Positions 51,762 to 60,944 of a stretch of DNA of 64,000 bases are shown in pieces. Source of the DNA: CAYRJD01 sp965247395 (GTDB lineage: Bacteria > Actinomycetota > Acidimicrobiia > Acidimicrobiales > Poriferisodalaceae); the NCBI GenBank assembly GCA_965247395.1, contig OZ252012.1, forward strand, positions 682,001 to 746,000, read 5' to 3'. The notes below the pieces were generated by a model, which was not told where the DNA came from, searched no databases, and worked only from the letters and a program-made list of their open reading frames with translations. Within the stretch, counting starts at the first letter, position 1; the number at the start of each line of letters is the position of its first letter. The translations under genes were made by a program, and so were the position numbers.

Positions 51762-52106
51762 GTGGGTGTAGCCAATATTGACGCAGATAACCCCGGCGCT
51801 AGCGAAGCAGGCCTAGACGGGTCGCCCATACCCCTGCAATCCTTTGCGGCCCCCACAACACTGCCCTCGGTGCTAGCACGATCGGTTGCATTTGCCTGCG
51901 TACTTGTAGCGTCAGTTTGCGGTGGGTTAATCGGCTCATCGGTTGTGGACTTGCAGTGCACCCAACGGTGCACTCTGGGTCAGTTTTCGGGTGCAGTCGC
52001 TGGGTCAGCTTTCTGCGCAATTGGTGTAGCGCTGATCGCCGTGCTAGTGCTGCGATCTAAAGGAGAATGGGAGGCAAACCATGAACCTCAAAATTCTCGC
52101 CGTTGA
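51762..52106 (+). CDS. small membrane protein upstream of the two-component system
   Basis: 114 residues, two TM segments (SVAFACVLVASVCGGLIGSS; AVAGSAFCAIGVALIAVLVL) around a loop with two cysteines (LQCTQRCTL). No family recognised. GTG start. It overlaps the response-regulator gene by 26 bases, which suggests co-expression with the sensory trio. Confidence 0.65.
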   Translation: MGVANIDADNPGASEAGLDGSPIPLQSFAAPTTLPSVLARSVAFACVLVASVCGGLIGSSVVDLQCTQRCTLGQFSGAVAGSAFCAIGVALIAVLVLRSKGEWEANHEPQNSRR

Positions 52107-52764
52107 AGACGATCCGCACATCCTCTCGGCTCTGCACTTGGCGCTAGCCGATGAGGGTTGGGATGTCACCGGTGCTGAGTCAGGTGAAGATGCCATGGAG
52201 GTATTCACAGCATCAGAACCGGATGTAGTGCTGGTGGACCTCACACTGCCAGGCATGGACGGGTTTGATGTGTGCCGCAGCATCCGTAGCAGTAGCCACG
52301 TTCCCATCATCATCGTTACCGCCCGCAACAACACCCACGACGTGGTGGGTGGGCTTGAAGCTGGTGCCGATGACTACCTGTCAAAGCCGTTCGCTCCTAA
52401 GGAGCTCACTGCACGCATCCGTGCTCTATTGCGACGCAGTCGCCCTGTTAGTGACAACGAAAACACACCCATCGTCATTGATGATTTGCATATTAATCCG
52501 GTCGAAGGAACGACTCGGCGAGGAGATTCCGAAATACAGCTGACCAAGACTGAATTCTTGTTGCTGTGCGAGCTTGCGCAAAACCTAGGCAAGGTACTCA
52601 GTCGGGAACGCCTGCTGGAAAAAGTGTGGGGGCTTGATGTAATGGGTGATGAGCGGATCGTGGACGTCCACGTTCGCCGGCTACGCATGAAGATAGAAGA
52701 CGATCCTGCAAACCCACGGTTTGTAACGACCGCGCGCGGTTTTGGCTACAGGTTGCACCCCTAA
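52081..52764 (+). CDS. OmpR-family response regulator, MtrA-like
   Basis: Receiver domain with phospho-acceptor Asp53 in VVLVDLTLPGMDGF, Thr in IIVTARN and Lys in YLSKPFAPKEL, then a winged-helix DNA-binding domain (LTKTEFLLLCELAQN; VDVHVRRLRMKIEDDP; VTTARGFGYRL). With the following kinase and GerMN lipoprotein this matches the MtrA-MtrB-LpqB arrangement. Strong Shine-Dalgarno GGAGG before the ATG. Confidence 0.92.
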   Translation: MNLKILAVEDDPHILSALHLALADEGWDVTGAESGEDAMEVFTASEPDVVLVDLTLPGMDGFDVCRSIRSSSHVPIIIVTARNNTHDVVGGLEAGADDYLSKPFAPKELTARIRALLRRSRPVSDNENTPIVIDDLHINPVEGTTRRGDSEIQLTKTEFLLLCELAQNLGKVLSRERLLEKVWGLDVMGDERIVDVHVRRLRMKIEDDPANPRFVTTARGFGYRLHP

Positions 52765-52776
52765 GGCCAAGCGCAC

Positions 52777-54360
52777 ATGAACACCAAGCGTCGTCGTCGC
52801 GCTTTTACAAGGAGGCGACGCGCTCATGACTGGCTGCGGCGACGGCCATTACGAACACGCGTTGTGGCGTTGTTCACGATCGGGGCCGCGGTTGCAGCGT
52901 TGGTGTTGGTGGTGCTCACCTACAGCCTGACTCGCGGATCATTACTAGATCAGCGAGAAGAGTCTTCACGCGCTCAATTCTTCGCAAATGCCCGCCAAGT
53001 TCAAGCTTCTTTGCGCTCGGAAAACCCTGACTTCTCGGTACTGCTGGAGTCATTACCGAGCCTGGCTGGCAGTCGCCCTATCGTTTGGACCGGCAAGAGC
53101 ACCTGGCGGTCTCCATCGCTTACACCTGACGCACTGCCCGAAGCGTTAGTACAAGCAGTTATTCGGCCTGCAGTCACTGGGTCTCCAGCGGACATGGTCG
53201 GTGCTTTTACGATGCGTTATCACCAAAACGGCCAGCAGCAGTTGGCCATAGGTTTGCGATTACAGCCCGATGAAGCATCTCTGTTGAGAGATATCGCCTA
53301 CTTCGAGGTAGTGCCGCTGGCCGAGATTGAAAGCACTCTGCTCAGCTTGCGCACGATCCTGCTAACCGGTGGGGCTATCACGGTTTTGCTGGGAGCTGGC
53401 ATTGGTTGGTTCGCTAGCCAACGGCTGCTTCAACCTTTGACCAATATATCTGTGGCCGCTACATCAATCGCTGAGGGGCATTTTGAAACCCGTATAACAC
53501 CCAGCGAAGACCCGGATCTTGCAAAAATCACTCAATCGTTTAACGACATGGCGTCCAGCATGGAACGCCGGATTGCACGTGACGCCCGCTTCTCATCCGA
53601 TGTCAGTCACGAGCTGCGCTCACCGCTACAAACCCTGCGGTCTTCGATTGATGTGATGATGCACCGGCGCCATGAGCTATCGGAAAGCTCCGCCACCGCC
53701 CTTGATCTGCTCGCCGGTGATGTTGATCGCCTTGAGCAGCTTGTCAAAGACCTGTTGGAGATCTCCCAGACAGACGAGAGTGAAGGTGTCTCTTACATGG
53801 CGCCTGTGAATATGGCAAAGCTCATACGGCACAGTGTTAAGGCCTTCGATAGCAGCCGCATTAGCGATTTGTCTTTGAAGGTAGAACCCGCCGCCGATAT
53901 GGCCTTGGTTATGGGAGACAAACGACGCCTTGTCCAAATTTTGGACAACCTGTTGCGCAATGCCGAAAAATACGGCGAGGGTGTAGTTCAAGTTGAGATG
54001 CGCGTCTCTCCTGGTTCTCCCGACTCTTCTAGCTCTTCAAGAACATCAGGTGCAGATAGCGATGCAACCGATCCTTACATACTGATATCGGTGGAAGACA
54101 ACGGGCCTGGGATTACACCCTCCGAACGCGAAATTGTCTTTGAGCGGTTTACACGTGGAGCGCTAGCTCGCAAGCGTGCGGCCAGCGGTGGTGCTGGCTT
54201 AGGGCTGGCATTGGTTTATGAGCACACGCTTCGCCACGGAGGAACGACCTTTGTAGAGAGCAAAGCCGATGGATCGCGCGGTGCTCGCTTTGTGGTGCAA
54301 CTACCACTTGCAAGTCGAGCTGTCATCGATGAGCAATACATGAACGACTCAGATGCGTAA
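52777..54360 (+). CDS. sensor histidine kinase, MtrB-like
   Basis: 527 residues. TM1 at about residues 30-50 (VVALFTIGAAVAALVLVVLTY), an extracytoplasmic sensor, TM2 (LLTGGAITVLLGAGIGWFA), HAMP, then the DHp helix SDVSHELRSPLQTLR (His278) and the ATPase domain (NLLRNAEKYGEG; VEDNGPGIT; GAGLGLALVYEH). DVSHELR and DLLEIS blocks are MtrB-like. A Ser-rich insert (SPGSPDSSSSSRTSGADSD) splits the ATPase domain. Confidence 0.92.
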   Translation: MNTKRRRRAFTRRRRAHDWLRRRPLRTRVVALFTIGAAVAALVLVVLTYSLTRGSLLDQREESSRAQFFANARQVQASLRSENPDFSVLLESLPSLAGSRPIVWTGKSTWRSPSLTPDALPEALVQAVIRPAVTGSPADMVGAFTMRYHQNGQQQLAIGLRLQPDEASLLRDIAYFEVVPLAEIESTLLSLRTILLTGGAITVLLGAGIGWFASQRLLQPLTNISVAATSIAEGHFETRITPSEDPDLAKITQSFNDMASSMERRIARDARFSSDVSHELRSPLQTLRSSIDVMMHRRHELSESSATALDLLAGDVDRLEQLVKDLLEISQTDESEGVSYMAPVNMAKLIRHSVKAFDSSRISDLSLKVEPAADMALVMGDKRRLVQILDNLLRNAEKYGEGVVQVEMRVSPGSPDSSSSSRTSGADSDATDPYILISVEDNGPGITPSEREIVFERFTRGALARKRAASGGAGLGLALVYEHTLRHGGTTFVESKADGSRGARFVVQLPLASRAVIDEQYMNDSDA

Positions 54361-55024
54361 GCATCGCAAACAAAGAGGACAGCTGCGCCTTGGTGCGATT
54401 GTTAGCTGTCTGGTTCTTGGTGCGTGCGGGATTTCAGTAAATGAAGAGCCCAACGAAATAACGGTGCCGGACGATGTGTTTCCCGCCAATTCCGACAGCT
54501 CCACTAGTAACGGCGGTTTTGCTCCGAACACGACGCAGCATCCTGTGTTTTTTATTAGTCATGGCCTGCTGGCAAAGGTGTCGCGTGAACTGGCCGCACC
54601 GGTGTTTCTTGAAGGTCCTCTCAATAACTTGCTGGCCGGACCGAGCGACATAGAGGTGTCTCAGGGATTGGAATCGGCCATCCCTATTGGCACAGTTTTG
54701 GTAGATGTCCAGTTGTTGCGTAACAACACCATCGCCTTGCATCTAAACGATCTCTTTTACGCGGTCCAAGGAGAGCAACGCGTTCGAGCAACCGCACAAC
54801 TCGTCCTCACGGCTTCAGCGTTGGCGCAAAACACGCAAGGCGTGCTCTTCTACCTTGATGGGCGCTCACAGTTCTTGCCGGACGGCACCGGCACCATCGC
54901 GCAAGCTGGCGATGGTGAGCAGCCTCGCGCTCTGCGAGTTGAAGATTTCGATGAACTCGTGACCGTTGCGGAGACCGAAACAGAGCCGGAAGACTCAGAA
55001 CTAGATGACTCCGAAGACAGCTAA
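54353..55024 (+). CDS. GerMN-domain lipoprotein, short LpqB-like
   Basis: Signal peptide with lipobox LGAC (CLVLGACG), so lipid-anchored outside the membrane after LspA cleavage. The GerMN domain follows: HPVFFISHGLLAKVSREL; LNNLLAGPSDIEVSQGLESAIPIGT; LHLNDLFYAVQGEQRVRATAQLVLTA. In actinobacteria LpqB has GerMN plus a C-terminal beta-propeller; here the protein ends with an acidic tail after GerMN, about 223 residues. It overlaps the kinase stop by 8 bases. Confidence 0.88.
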   Translation: MRKHRKQRGQLRLGAIVSCLVLGACGISVNEEPNEITVPDDVFPANSDSSTSNGGFAPNTTQHPVFFISHGLLAKVSRELAAPVFLEGPLNNLLAGPSDIEVSQGLESAIPIGTVLVDVQLLRNNTIALHLNDLFYAVQGEQRVRATAQLVLTASALAQNTQGVLFYLDGRSQFLPDGTGTIAQAGDGEQPRALRVEDFDELVTVAETETEPEDSELDDSEDS

Positions 55025-55067
55025 CCCAGCGCCCTGCAGCACCACAAGCAGCTGTAATCTCTAGCCG

Positions 55068-56105
55068 TTGAATACTGAAAACGATTACAGCGCCAATAAA
55101 CCCAAGATCATCTTGGACTGCGACCCGGGACACGATGACGCGGTAGCACTGCTTGTGGCCGGCAGACACACCGAACTTCTGGGTGTTACCACGGTGTCAG
55201 GCAATGCGCCTCTGAGCTACACCACCGCCAATGCCCTGCTTATCGCTCAACTAGCGGAGCTAGATGTGCAGGTATATGAAGGAGCCGAAAGGCCTTTGGT
55301 TTTTGAGCCAGCTCATGCGAGACACGTTCACGGTGATACGGGACTGGATGGTCCGGTTCGCCCTGAGGTAACTCGTCAGCCAGCCAAGCAGAGTGCGGTT
55401 GATTTCATCATTGACACGGTGCGAACGACCGATGACGTATGGCTAGTGCCGATCGGCCCACTTACAAACATCGCTTTGGCCTTGCGGCAAGCGCCTGACA
55501 TTGTCGACCGTGTTGCGGGCGTGTCGCTAATGGGTGGCAGCACAACGGTTGGCAACGTCACACCGGTGTCGGAGTTCAACTTTTGGGTCGACCCTCACGC
55601 TGCGGCAGAGGTCCTGGCCAGCGGTATAGAGACGATACGGATGGCGGGGCTAAATCTCACCCACCAGTTCTACTTTGACAAGGCAACAATTGAACAGTTA
55701 CTCACTGCCAAACAAGACAAAACCGCGGGCAGCAAACCACGCACGGTAAGCAAGTTCATTGCGGAACTGTTTGAGTTTTATCTAACCACCAATAAGCAAC
55801 AAACGGGTAAAGATGAGGCACCCCTACACGACCCGTGCGCGGTACTGGCTATTACTCACCCACAGTTGTTTGAGTTTGTGAACGGGCATGTCAGTGTGGC
55901 CATCGGCGGTGACATAGCTGGAGATGTTGTTGGGGATACTGCTGGAGACTCAGTAGGGGAAATAGTCGATACAGCAACACGCGGTATGAGCATCTGGGAC
56001 CAACGCCCTATTCCGGCCCATCCATCGAATTGTGAGATTGCGTTGAGTATTGACCAAACGGCTGGCATGCGTATCGTGACCGACACAGTCGTTAGCTACC
56101 CGTGA
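55068..56105 (+). CDS. inosine-uridine preferring nucleoside hydrolase family protein
   Basis: Hydrolyses N-glycosidic bonds of nucleosides. The Ca-binding DCDPGHDDA motif near the N-terminus and VWLVPIGPLTNIALAL, VSLMGGST, EFNFWVDPHAAAEVLASG and LHDPCAVLAI are present. TTG start. Near the C-terminus five 12-bp repeats add GDIAGDVVGDTAGDSVGEIVD within the last beta region. The following oxygenase lies 10 bases downstream. Confidence 0.92.
   Translation: MNTENDYSANKPKIILDCDPGHDDAVALLVAGRHTELLGVTTVSGNAPLSYTTANALLIAQLAELDVQVYEGAERPLVFEPAHARHVHGDTGLDGPVRPEVTRQPAKQSAVDFIIDTVRTTDDVWLVPIGPLTNIALALRQAPDIVDRVAGVSLMGGSTTVGNVTPVSEFNFWVDPHAAAEVLASGIETIRMAGLNLTHQFYFDKATIEQLLTAKQDKTAGSKPRTVSKFIAELFEFYLTTNKQQTGKDEAPLHDPCAVLAITHPQLFEFVNGHVSVAIGGDIAGDVVGDTAGDSVGEIVDTATRGMSIWDQRPIPAHPSNCEIALSIDQTAGMRIVTDTVVSYP
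55908..55967. repeat. five 12-bp tandem units in the nucleoside hydrolase gene
   Basis: ggtgacatagct, ggagatgttgtt, ggggatactgct, ggagactcagta and ggggaaatagtc follow at 12-bp spacing and encode GDIA, GDVV, GDTA, GDSV, GEIV. Confidence 0.85.
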
Positions 56106-56115
56106 GCAATTACCG

Positions 56116-57192
56116 ATGAGCAGCCAACCAAACGGCAAAGCCGCAGAATCAGCCAGTGAGTCAGAGATCCTTGACGTTGATCTGCTGGCCTTTGAAACCG
56201 GCTCAGACGCGCAACGCAGGGCTGTCACCGATGGCGTTATGCGCAGCCTCACAACAGGATTTGTCTACACCCGCAGCGATCTACCCGAGCAGCTGTTAGA
56301 CGAAACCTACGAAATCCTGAAGCGCTTTTTTGCTCTAGACGCCGAGGTTAAATCCACCTATCACGATTCGACCTCAAACGGAGCACGGGGATATACCGGA
56401 GTGTTAGTTGAAACCGCGGCGATCTCTGACACCGCGGACTGGAAGGAGATGCTCAACTGGGGTGAGCAACTGCCCGCAGGACACCCTCTAGCTAAGCAGT
56501 ATCCAGGGCGCTACTTGGAAGCCATTCTTCCGCGCGATGAGGACACAGGCATAACCGGATCGGCCGAAGCACTAACTGAGTTTCACAATTTGCTCGTGCG
56601 ACTTCAGACAAGGTTCCTACGAATCGTTGCGCTCGGCATCGGTGCGCATGAGAACTATTTCGATTCGATGCTTAATCACGGATCACACCTAACCAGAGCC
56701 ATCCGCTATCCACCGATGAGTCAGGCTCCCGCCGGAAACGATGGCAGCACCCCTCACCGCTGGGCGGAGGAACATGGCGACATCAACTTGATCACCGCTT
56801 TGCCGCGCTCAACTGCCAAGGGATTGCAAGTGCTGGTGGGCTCACAAGGAGAAGACGAAAACGGCAGGCGCATCGGTGGGAAATGGGTCGACGCCGCCCC
56901 GCCAGACGACTACGTGATCATCAACTCCGGTATTTTGATTGAACACATCACAAACGGGCTGATTCCGGTTGGCTGGCATCGCGTTGTGGCCGATGAAGCT
57001 CAAACCGAGGACCGGCTGAGCGTGGTCCAGTTCTGCCACCCCACACCCGGGACCATTTTGGCTCCGGTGCCTTCCACCATCACGCCCGAACGGCCTTGCC
57101 GTTTCTCTGCGTTGAGCGCAGAAGACCGTTTGTTACAGGTGCTGTGGGAGATCAACATGCTCGACGATGCCCGCCGTGCCAGCAGCGAATAG
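56116..57192 (+). CDS. 2-oxoglutarate/Fe(II)-dependent oxygenase, isopenicillin N synthase family
   Basis: 358 residues. DIDL-type N-terminus (LDVDLLAFETG), GARGYTGVLVE, then the iron ligands: H and D in EEHGDINLITAL and the distal His in GWHRVVADEA followed by RLSVVQFCHP (the Arg/Ser 2-oxoglutarate anchor). Substrate unknown; plant-like IPNS relatives in bacteria have varied roles. The stop lies just before two 21-bp repeats. Confidence 0.9.
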   Translation: MSSQPNGKAAESASESEILDVDLLAFETGSDAQRRAVTDGVMRSLTTGFVYTRSDLPEQLLDETYEILKRFFALDAEVKSTYHDSTSNGARGYTGVLVETAAISDTADWKEMLNWGEQLPAGHPLAKQYPGRYLEAILPRDEDTGITGSAEALTEFHNLLVRLQTRFLRIVALGIGAHENYFDSMLNHGSHLTRAIRYPPMSQAPAGNDGSTPHRWAEEHGDINLITALPRSTAKGLQVLVGSQGEDENGRRIGGKWVDAAPPDDYVIINSGILIEHITNGLIPVGWHRVVADEAQTEDRLSVVQFCHPTPGTILAPVPSTITPERPCRFSALSAEDRLLQVLWEINMLDDARRASSE

Positions 57193-57232
57193 CTGCGCTA
57201 ACAGCAAAGCCAGCAGCGCTAGCGGCAAGGCC
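57191..57232. repeat. two 21-bp units between convergent genes
   Basis: agctgcgctaacagcaaagc(c) at 57191 and agcagcgctagcggcaaggc(c) at 57212. They begin in the oxygenase stop codon and reach the mycothione reductase stop codon (57232-57234). Confidence 0.7.
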
Positions 57233-58803
57233 TAGTTACCTGCACCGCCTGCTAGCTCGGTCAACAAGTCCAGTAGGCAATTTTCAACTACCTCGGTCAG
57301 CGCCGGATGAATATAGAACTGCTTGCGAGCCAGCTGATCAATAGACAGATCTAACTCAAGCGCGCCAATCAACGGTTGTAGCAATATCGAGGCCTGAGCT
57401 CCGATGATGTGAGCACCCAGCAACTTGCCTGTGCGCCGGTCGGCAATCATCTTTGCGAAGCTGGTGGTGTCTTCCATGGCCCAGCCGTAGGCCGTGTCGC
57501 CGTAGGCCTTTTTAGCAACCACTACCTCGTGACCCGCTGCGCGTGCATCCCGTTCGGTTAGGCCAACGCTGGCAATTTGCGGATGTGAGAACACCGCGTG
57601 CGGAACAAAGGCTTCGTTCACCGTCTTTAGCTCAAGGTCGGGACCAGCATGTGACGAACCGGCATCAACTAAAAGGTTGTGTCGCAACGCTCGCACCTGT
57701 GCGTTGGCTAGATGCTTTAGCTGGATGATGCTTGAAAGGTCGCCGCAAGCCCACACGCCCTTGACGTTCGTAGCAAAGTGCTCGTCGGTCAGAACGCGAC
57801 CTTTGTCGTGGGCTATGCCAGCGGCGCCCAGGTTTAGTTGATCACCGTTAGGCACACGCCCGGTAGCCACCAGCAGAACATCGCTGGTTAGCCGTTCAGT
57901 ATCTGTGTCGGCTTTACTGGCCGTGGCTGTGTTGCTCTGGGCGTCGGTGATATCAACGTGAAACTGATCTTGTTCATGCGAAACTTGAACCACGTTTTTC
58001 CCTAAGCGCAGATCGAAGTATTGATTGGCCACCTGAGTAAACACGGCCGACACGTCGTCATCTTCGGCTCGCAGCAGGGCGTTGCTGCGATTAACTACGG
58101 TCACTTTCGTACCGAGCGCTGCAAACACGTAACCGAGCTCGCAAGCGATATATCCGCCACCCAGGACGGTCATTCGTTCGGGCAACTCTGCCAATCGCAT
58201 CACGGTGTCAGAGGTGTCAAACGGCACATCAGCTAAACCGGTAAAAGATGGCACAAATGGTCGTGCACCTGCTCCGAGCACGATGCGTGGCGCGGTAATT
58301 ACTGCATCTTTTGCTGTACCGAGCGCTGCTGTACCACCGGACGCTGCTATATCGCCAAGCGCTCCGCTTTGCCCGGTTTTGACTACTAAACGCTTGTCGT
58401 CCAGAAAGCTCGCTTCACCCAGGAACACCGTGACGTTGGCACAGCCCTCGCCGACTCGGTACTCGAATCCGCCAGCAGCAATCGGATCAATCCGACCAAA
58501 CACACGATCTCTAATGGCTGGCCAGTCAACGCCGTTGATCTGGGCGTCTATGCCGTAAGTGCTGGCATGGCTAATGGTCGTGGCTACGTCAGCGGCATAG
58601 ACGAACATTTTTGATGGGATGCAACCGACGTTCAGGCACGTCCCGCCAAAAATACCTCGCTCAACAATGGCGATCGACCAGTTATCAAACTCGGGGCCGA
58701 TAATGGAGTTGGCCGAGCCCGTCCCGACGATTATCAGGTCAAACTCTTGCGGGGCTTGTTTGGTTGATGATTCTGTTGTTGATGACCCTGTTATCGACGA
58801 CAC
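57232..58803 (-). CDS. mtr: mycothione reductase
   Basis: NAD(P)H- and FAD-dependent disulfide reductase regenerating mycothiol. FDLIIVGTGSANSII binds FAD, the redox pair is Cys56/Cys61 in GGTCLNVGCIPSK, GGGYIACELGYVF binds the nicotinamide cofactor, and HPALTEVVEN supplies the catalytic His-Glu. SANS in the FAD loop is a mark of mycothione reductase against other family members. The N-terminus SSITGSSTTESSTKQ is a 15-bp-repeat extension. The insert DAQSNTATASKADTDTERL is low complexity. Confidence 0.92.
   Translation of the reverse strand: MSSITGSSTTESSTKQAPQEFDLIIVGTGSANSIIGPEFDNWSIAIVERGIFGGTCLNVGCIPSKMFVYAADVATTISHASTYGIDAQINGVDWPAIRDRVFGRIDPIAAGGFEYRVGEGCANVTVFLGEASFLDDKRLVVKTGQSGALGDIAASGGTAALGTAKDAVITAPRIVLGAGARPFVPSFTGLADVPFDTSDTVMRLAELPERMTVLGGGYIACELGYVFAALGTKVTVVNRSNALLRAEDDDVSAVFTQVANQYFDLRLGKNVVQVSHEQDQFHVDITDAQSNTATASKADTDTERLTSDVLLVATGRVPNGDQLNLGAAGIAHDKGRVLTDEHFATNVKGVWACGDLSSIIQLKHLANAQVRALRHNLLVDAGSSHAGPDLELKTVNEAFVPHAVFSHPQIASVGLTERDARAAGHEVVVAKKAYGDTAYGWAMEDTTSFAKMIADRRTGKLLGAHIIGAQASILLQPLIGALELDLSIDQLARKQFYIHPALTEVVENCLLDLLTELAGGAGN
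58759..58803. repeat. three 15-bp units at the mtr start
   Basis: tttggttgatgattc, tgttgttgatgaccc and tgttatcgacgacac (plus strand) encode the first residues SSITG, SSTTE, SSTKQ of mycothione reductase. Confidence 0.6.
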
Positions 58804-58821
58804 AGCTAGTTATCTCGTGAC

Positions 58822-60081
58822 TTACACAAGCGCTTGGTAAACAAGCGTCTTAAGTTCTGGCCGAATGGGGTGGGTGCTCGACGGCAGCAGCTGAGTCAAG
58901 AACACCACCGTTATGTCTTCGGTGGGATCAACCCAGAACGCTGTAGAGGCGGCTCCGCCCCAGGCGAACTCCCCCGCATTACCAATCACTTTGGCTTTTG
59001 CGGGGTTGAGATTGATCGAAAACCCTAAGCCAAACCCAACTCCGTCAAAGGCTGCTTCGGAAAACAAAGCCCGTCCGAAGACAGTCAAATCATCCCCGCC
59101 TGGTAGATGGTTTGTCGTCATGTACCGCAAGGTGGCGCGACCGATGATGCGGGTGCCGTCCAGCGTTCCTCCGGCCAGCAACATCTGCGTAAATCGGTAG
59201 TAATCCGCCATCGTGGACACTAAGCCGCCGCCGCCCGAAAGCACCTTGGGAGGTTTCAGGTAGGCCGAAGTCTCGGCTCCGTCAAGCAATGTTCGTTGCT
59301 GTGTCTTGGAATGAGGTGTGTAGTTGCTGGTGAATCGTTCTGCGTCTTCGGGTGGCACAGAAAACCCTGTGTCGCTCATTCCCAAGGGATCCAGGATCTT
59401 TTCTGAGAAATACTCATCCAGGTTTTGACCCGAAATCACTTCCACTAAGCGACCCAGGACATCGGTTGAGTACGAGTAGTTCCACTCCGTACCCGGGTCA
59501 AACAGCAACGGAAGGCGCGCCAGCACGTCACACGACTCTTTCAGGTCGCCCGGCATGCCCCAGTTGAATCCGTTTTTGCGATAGATCTCATCTACAAAAT
59601 TAGCCATGTGGAAGTCGTATGTGAGCCCGCTCATGTGCGTCAGCAGGTCATGCACGGTGATCTCACGCTTCGGCTCACGCGTTTCATAGAGAGTGGCGTT
59701 ACCGCTTGCAAACACTCGAGTATCACTAAAGGCTGGCAACCAACGCGATATCGGATCGTTTAGCTGAAAAAGCCCCTGCTCGTACAGCTGCATGGCAGCA
59801 ATCGAGGTAATCGGCTTGGTCATGGAGTAGATGCGATAGATCGTGTCAGCGGTTACCGGCAGGTCTCGTTCGCAGTCACGCCAGCCGTACCGGTCGACAT
59901 AAGCCACCTTGCCGCCCCGACTTACCAGCACCTGAGTGCCAGGCAGGCGACCGTCATCTACGTAGCTGCGGAAATGTGTGCCAATTAGCTCCAGTCGCTC
60001 AGCACTCAGGCCGACCTCCGACGGATCAACCTCAACTTCTGCGCCCATATTTTTATCGGTGCTTGTACCACTACTACTCAT
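58822..60081 (-). CDS. beta-lactamase-fold serine hydrolase (EstB/class C-like)
   Basis: Serine hydrolase of the class C beta-lactamase/esterase fold. SMTKPITS carries the SxxK nucleophile, WNYSYSTDVLGRLVE the Tyr motif, and FAWGGAASTAFWVDP the WGG variant of the third motif, which is typical of EstB-like esterases rather than true beta-lactamases. No signal peptide is evident. The ATG at 60081 is chosen over an upstream TTG at 60138. Confidence 0.9.
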   Translation of the reverse strand: MSSSGTSTDKNMGAEVEVDPSEVGLSAERLELIGTHFRSYVDDGRLPGTQVLVSRGGKVAYVDRYGWRDCERDLPVTADTIYRIYSMTKPITSIAAMQLYEQGLFQLNDPISRWLPAFSDTRVFASGNATLYETREPKREITVHDLLTHMSGLTYDFHMANFVDEIYRKNGFNWGMPGDLKESCDVLARLPLLFDPGTEWNYSYSTDVLGRLVEVISGQNLDEYFSEKILDPLGMSDTGFSVPPEDAERFTSNYTPHSKTQQRTLLDGAETSAYLKPPKVLSGGGGLVSTMADYYRFTQMLLAGGTLDGTRIIGRATLRYMTTNHLPGGDDLTVFGRALFSEAAFDGVGFGLGFSINLNPAKAKVIGNAGEFAWGGAASTAFWVDPTEDITVVFLTQLLPSSTHPIRPELKTLVYQALV

Positions 60082-60198
60082 GTACAACTCATGTCGTTGC
60101 CTGCCCCGCCTTGTCTCATCTTGTCCGGCCTGAGTCAACTACTTTTCTCCCACTTTCGCACGCTTGTGGCGGGGCGAATAAAGGAAGCCATACAGTTT

Positions 60199-60939
60199 GT
60201 GATCGTGACGGCTAGTTCCACCGACGTCAGGCCAGTGTGGACATCAGCTGGGACGCTGCTATTGGTACGCCATGGCCAGTCGCAGGTAATGGCAAACGGC
60301 ATCGTCGGCGGACCCAAGGGCTGTACTGGTTTGACCGAGTTAGGCCGCCGTCAAGCCGAAGCGCTACGCGACCGCTTCGCTGCTGGTTTTGAGCCAAAGG
60401 TGGATGTGGTTTATTCGTCTCCCCTGCCGCGTGCGATTGAGACCACCCAGATTGTGGCACCGGCCCTAGGCAAAAGCCATGACGAGATTCTTATACACAA
60501 CGATCTAGAGGAGATGAGGCTCGGTGAAGTTGACGGGATTTCGTGGGAACAAGCTCGCAAGCTTTATAAGTGGTCTTCACCAGATATTGATCCACACGCA
60601 CCGGTAGTGACTGGTGGTGAGAGCCGAACAGGATTTCGCAAGCGAGTGGCGGCCGCTCTAGAGGAAATAGTGCAAGAGCACTTGGTGCCTAACCCGGGCT
60701 TGACGGTGTTTATCGGTTGCCACGGAGGCACAGTTGGTGCGGCGGTTGCGGCTGCCATGGGGGTCGATCCAGCTCACCACGGGGTAGCGCTTTCTGCCAT
60801 CGTTACATCGGTCACACAGATCGATGTGCAAAATTATGATTCGGAGACACGCTGGGTGTGCACTCGCTACAACGACGCCGCTCACTTAGACACTCCTGAC
60901 ATGCAAGAGATCATCACAAAAGAAAATAAAGGGGCGTAG
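60199..60939 (+). CDS. histidine phosphatase family protein
   Basis: LLLVRHGQSQVMANG is the RHG phospho-His motif and VFIGCHGGTVGAAV supplies the second catalytic His; EEMRLGEVDGISWEQA is the middle acidic block. About 247 residues from the GTG at 60199 (GTG 60205 is equally possible); an AGGAAG lies about ten bases upstream. Substrate not predictable. Followed after 5 bases by the M29/NicX-like gene. Confidence 0.88.
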   Translation: MIVTASSTDVRPVWTSAGTLLLVRHGQSQVMANGIVGGPKGCTGLTELGRRQAEALRDRFAAGFEPKVDVVYSSPLPRAIETTQIVAPALGKSHDEILIHNDLEEMRLGEVDGISWEQARKLYKWSSPDIDPHAPVVTGGESRTGFRKRVAAALEEIVQEHLVPNPGLTVFIGCHGGTVGAAVAAAMGVDPAHHGVALSAIVTSVTQIDVQNYDSETRWVCTRYNDAAHLDTPDMQEIITKENKGA

Positions 60940-60944
60940 TTCGC

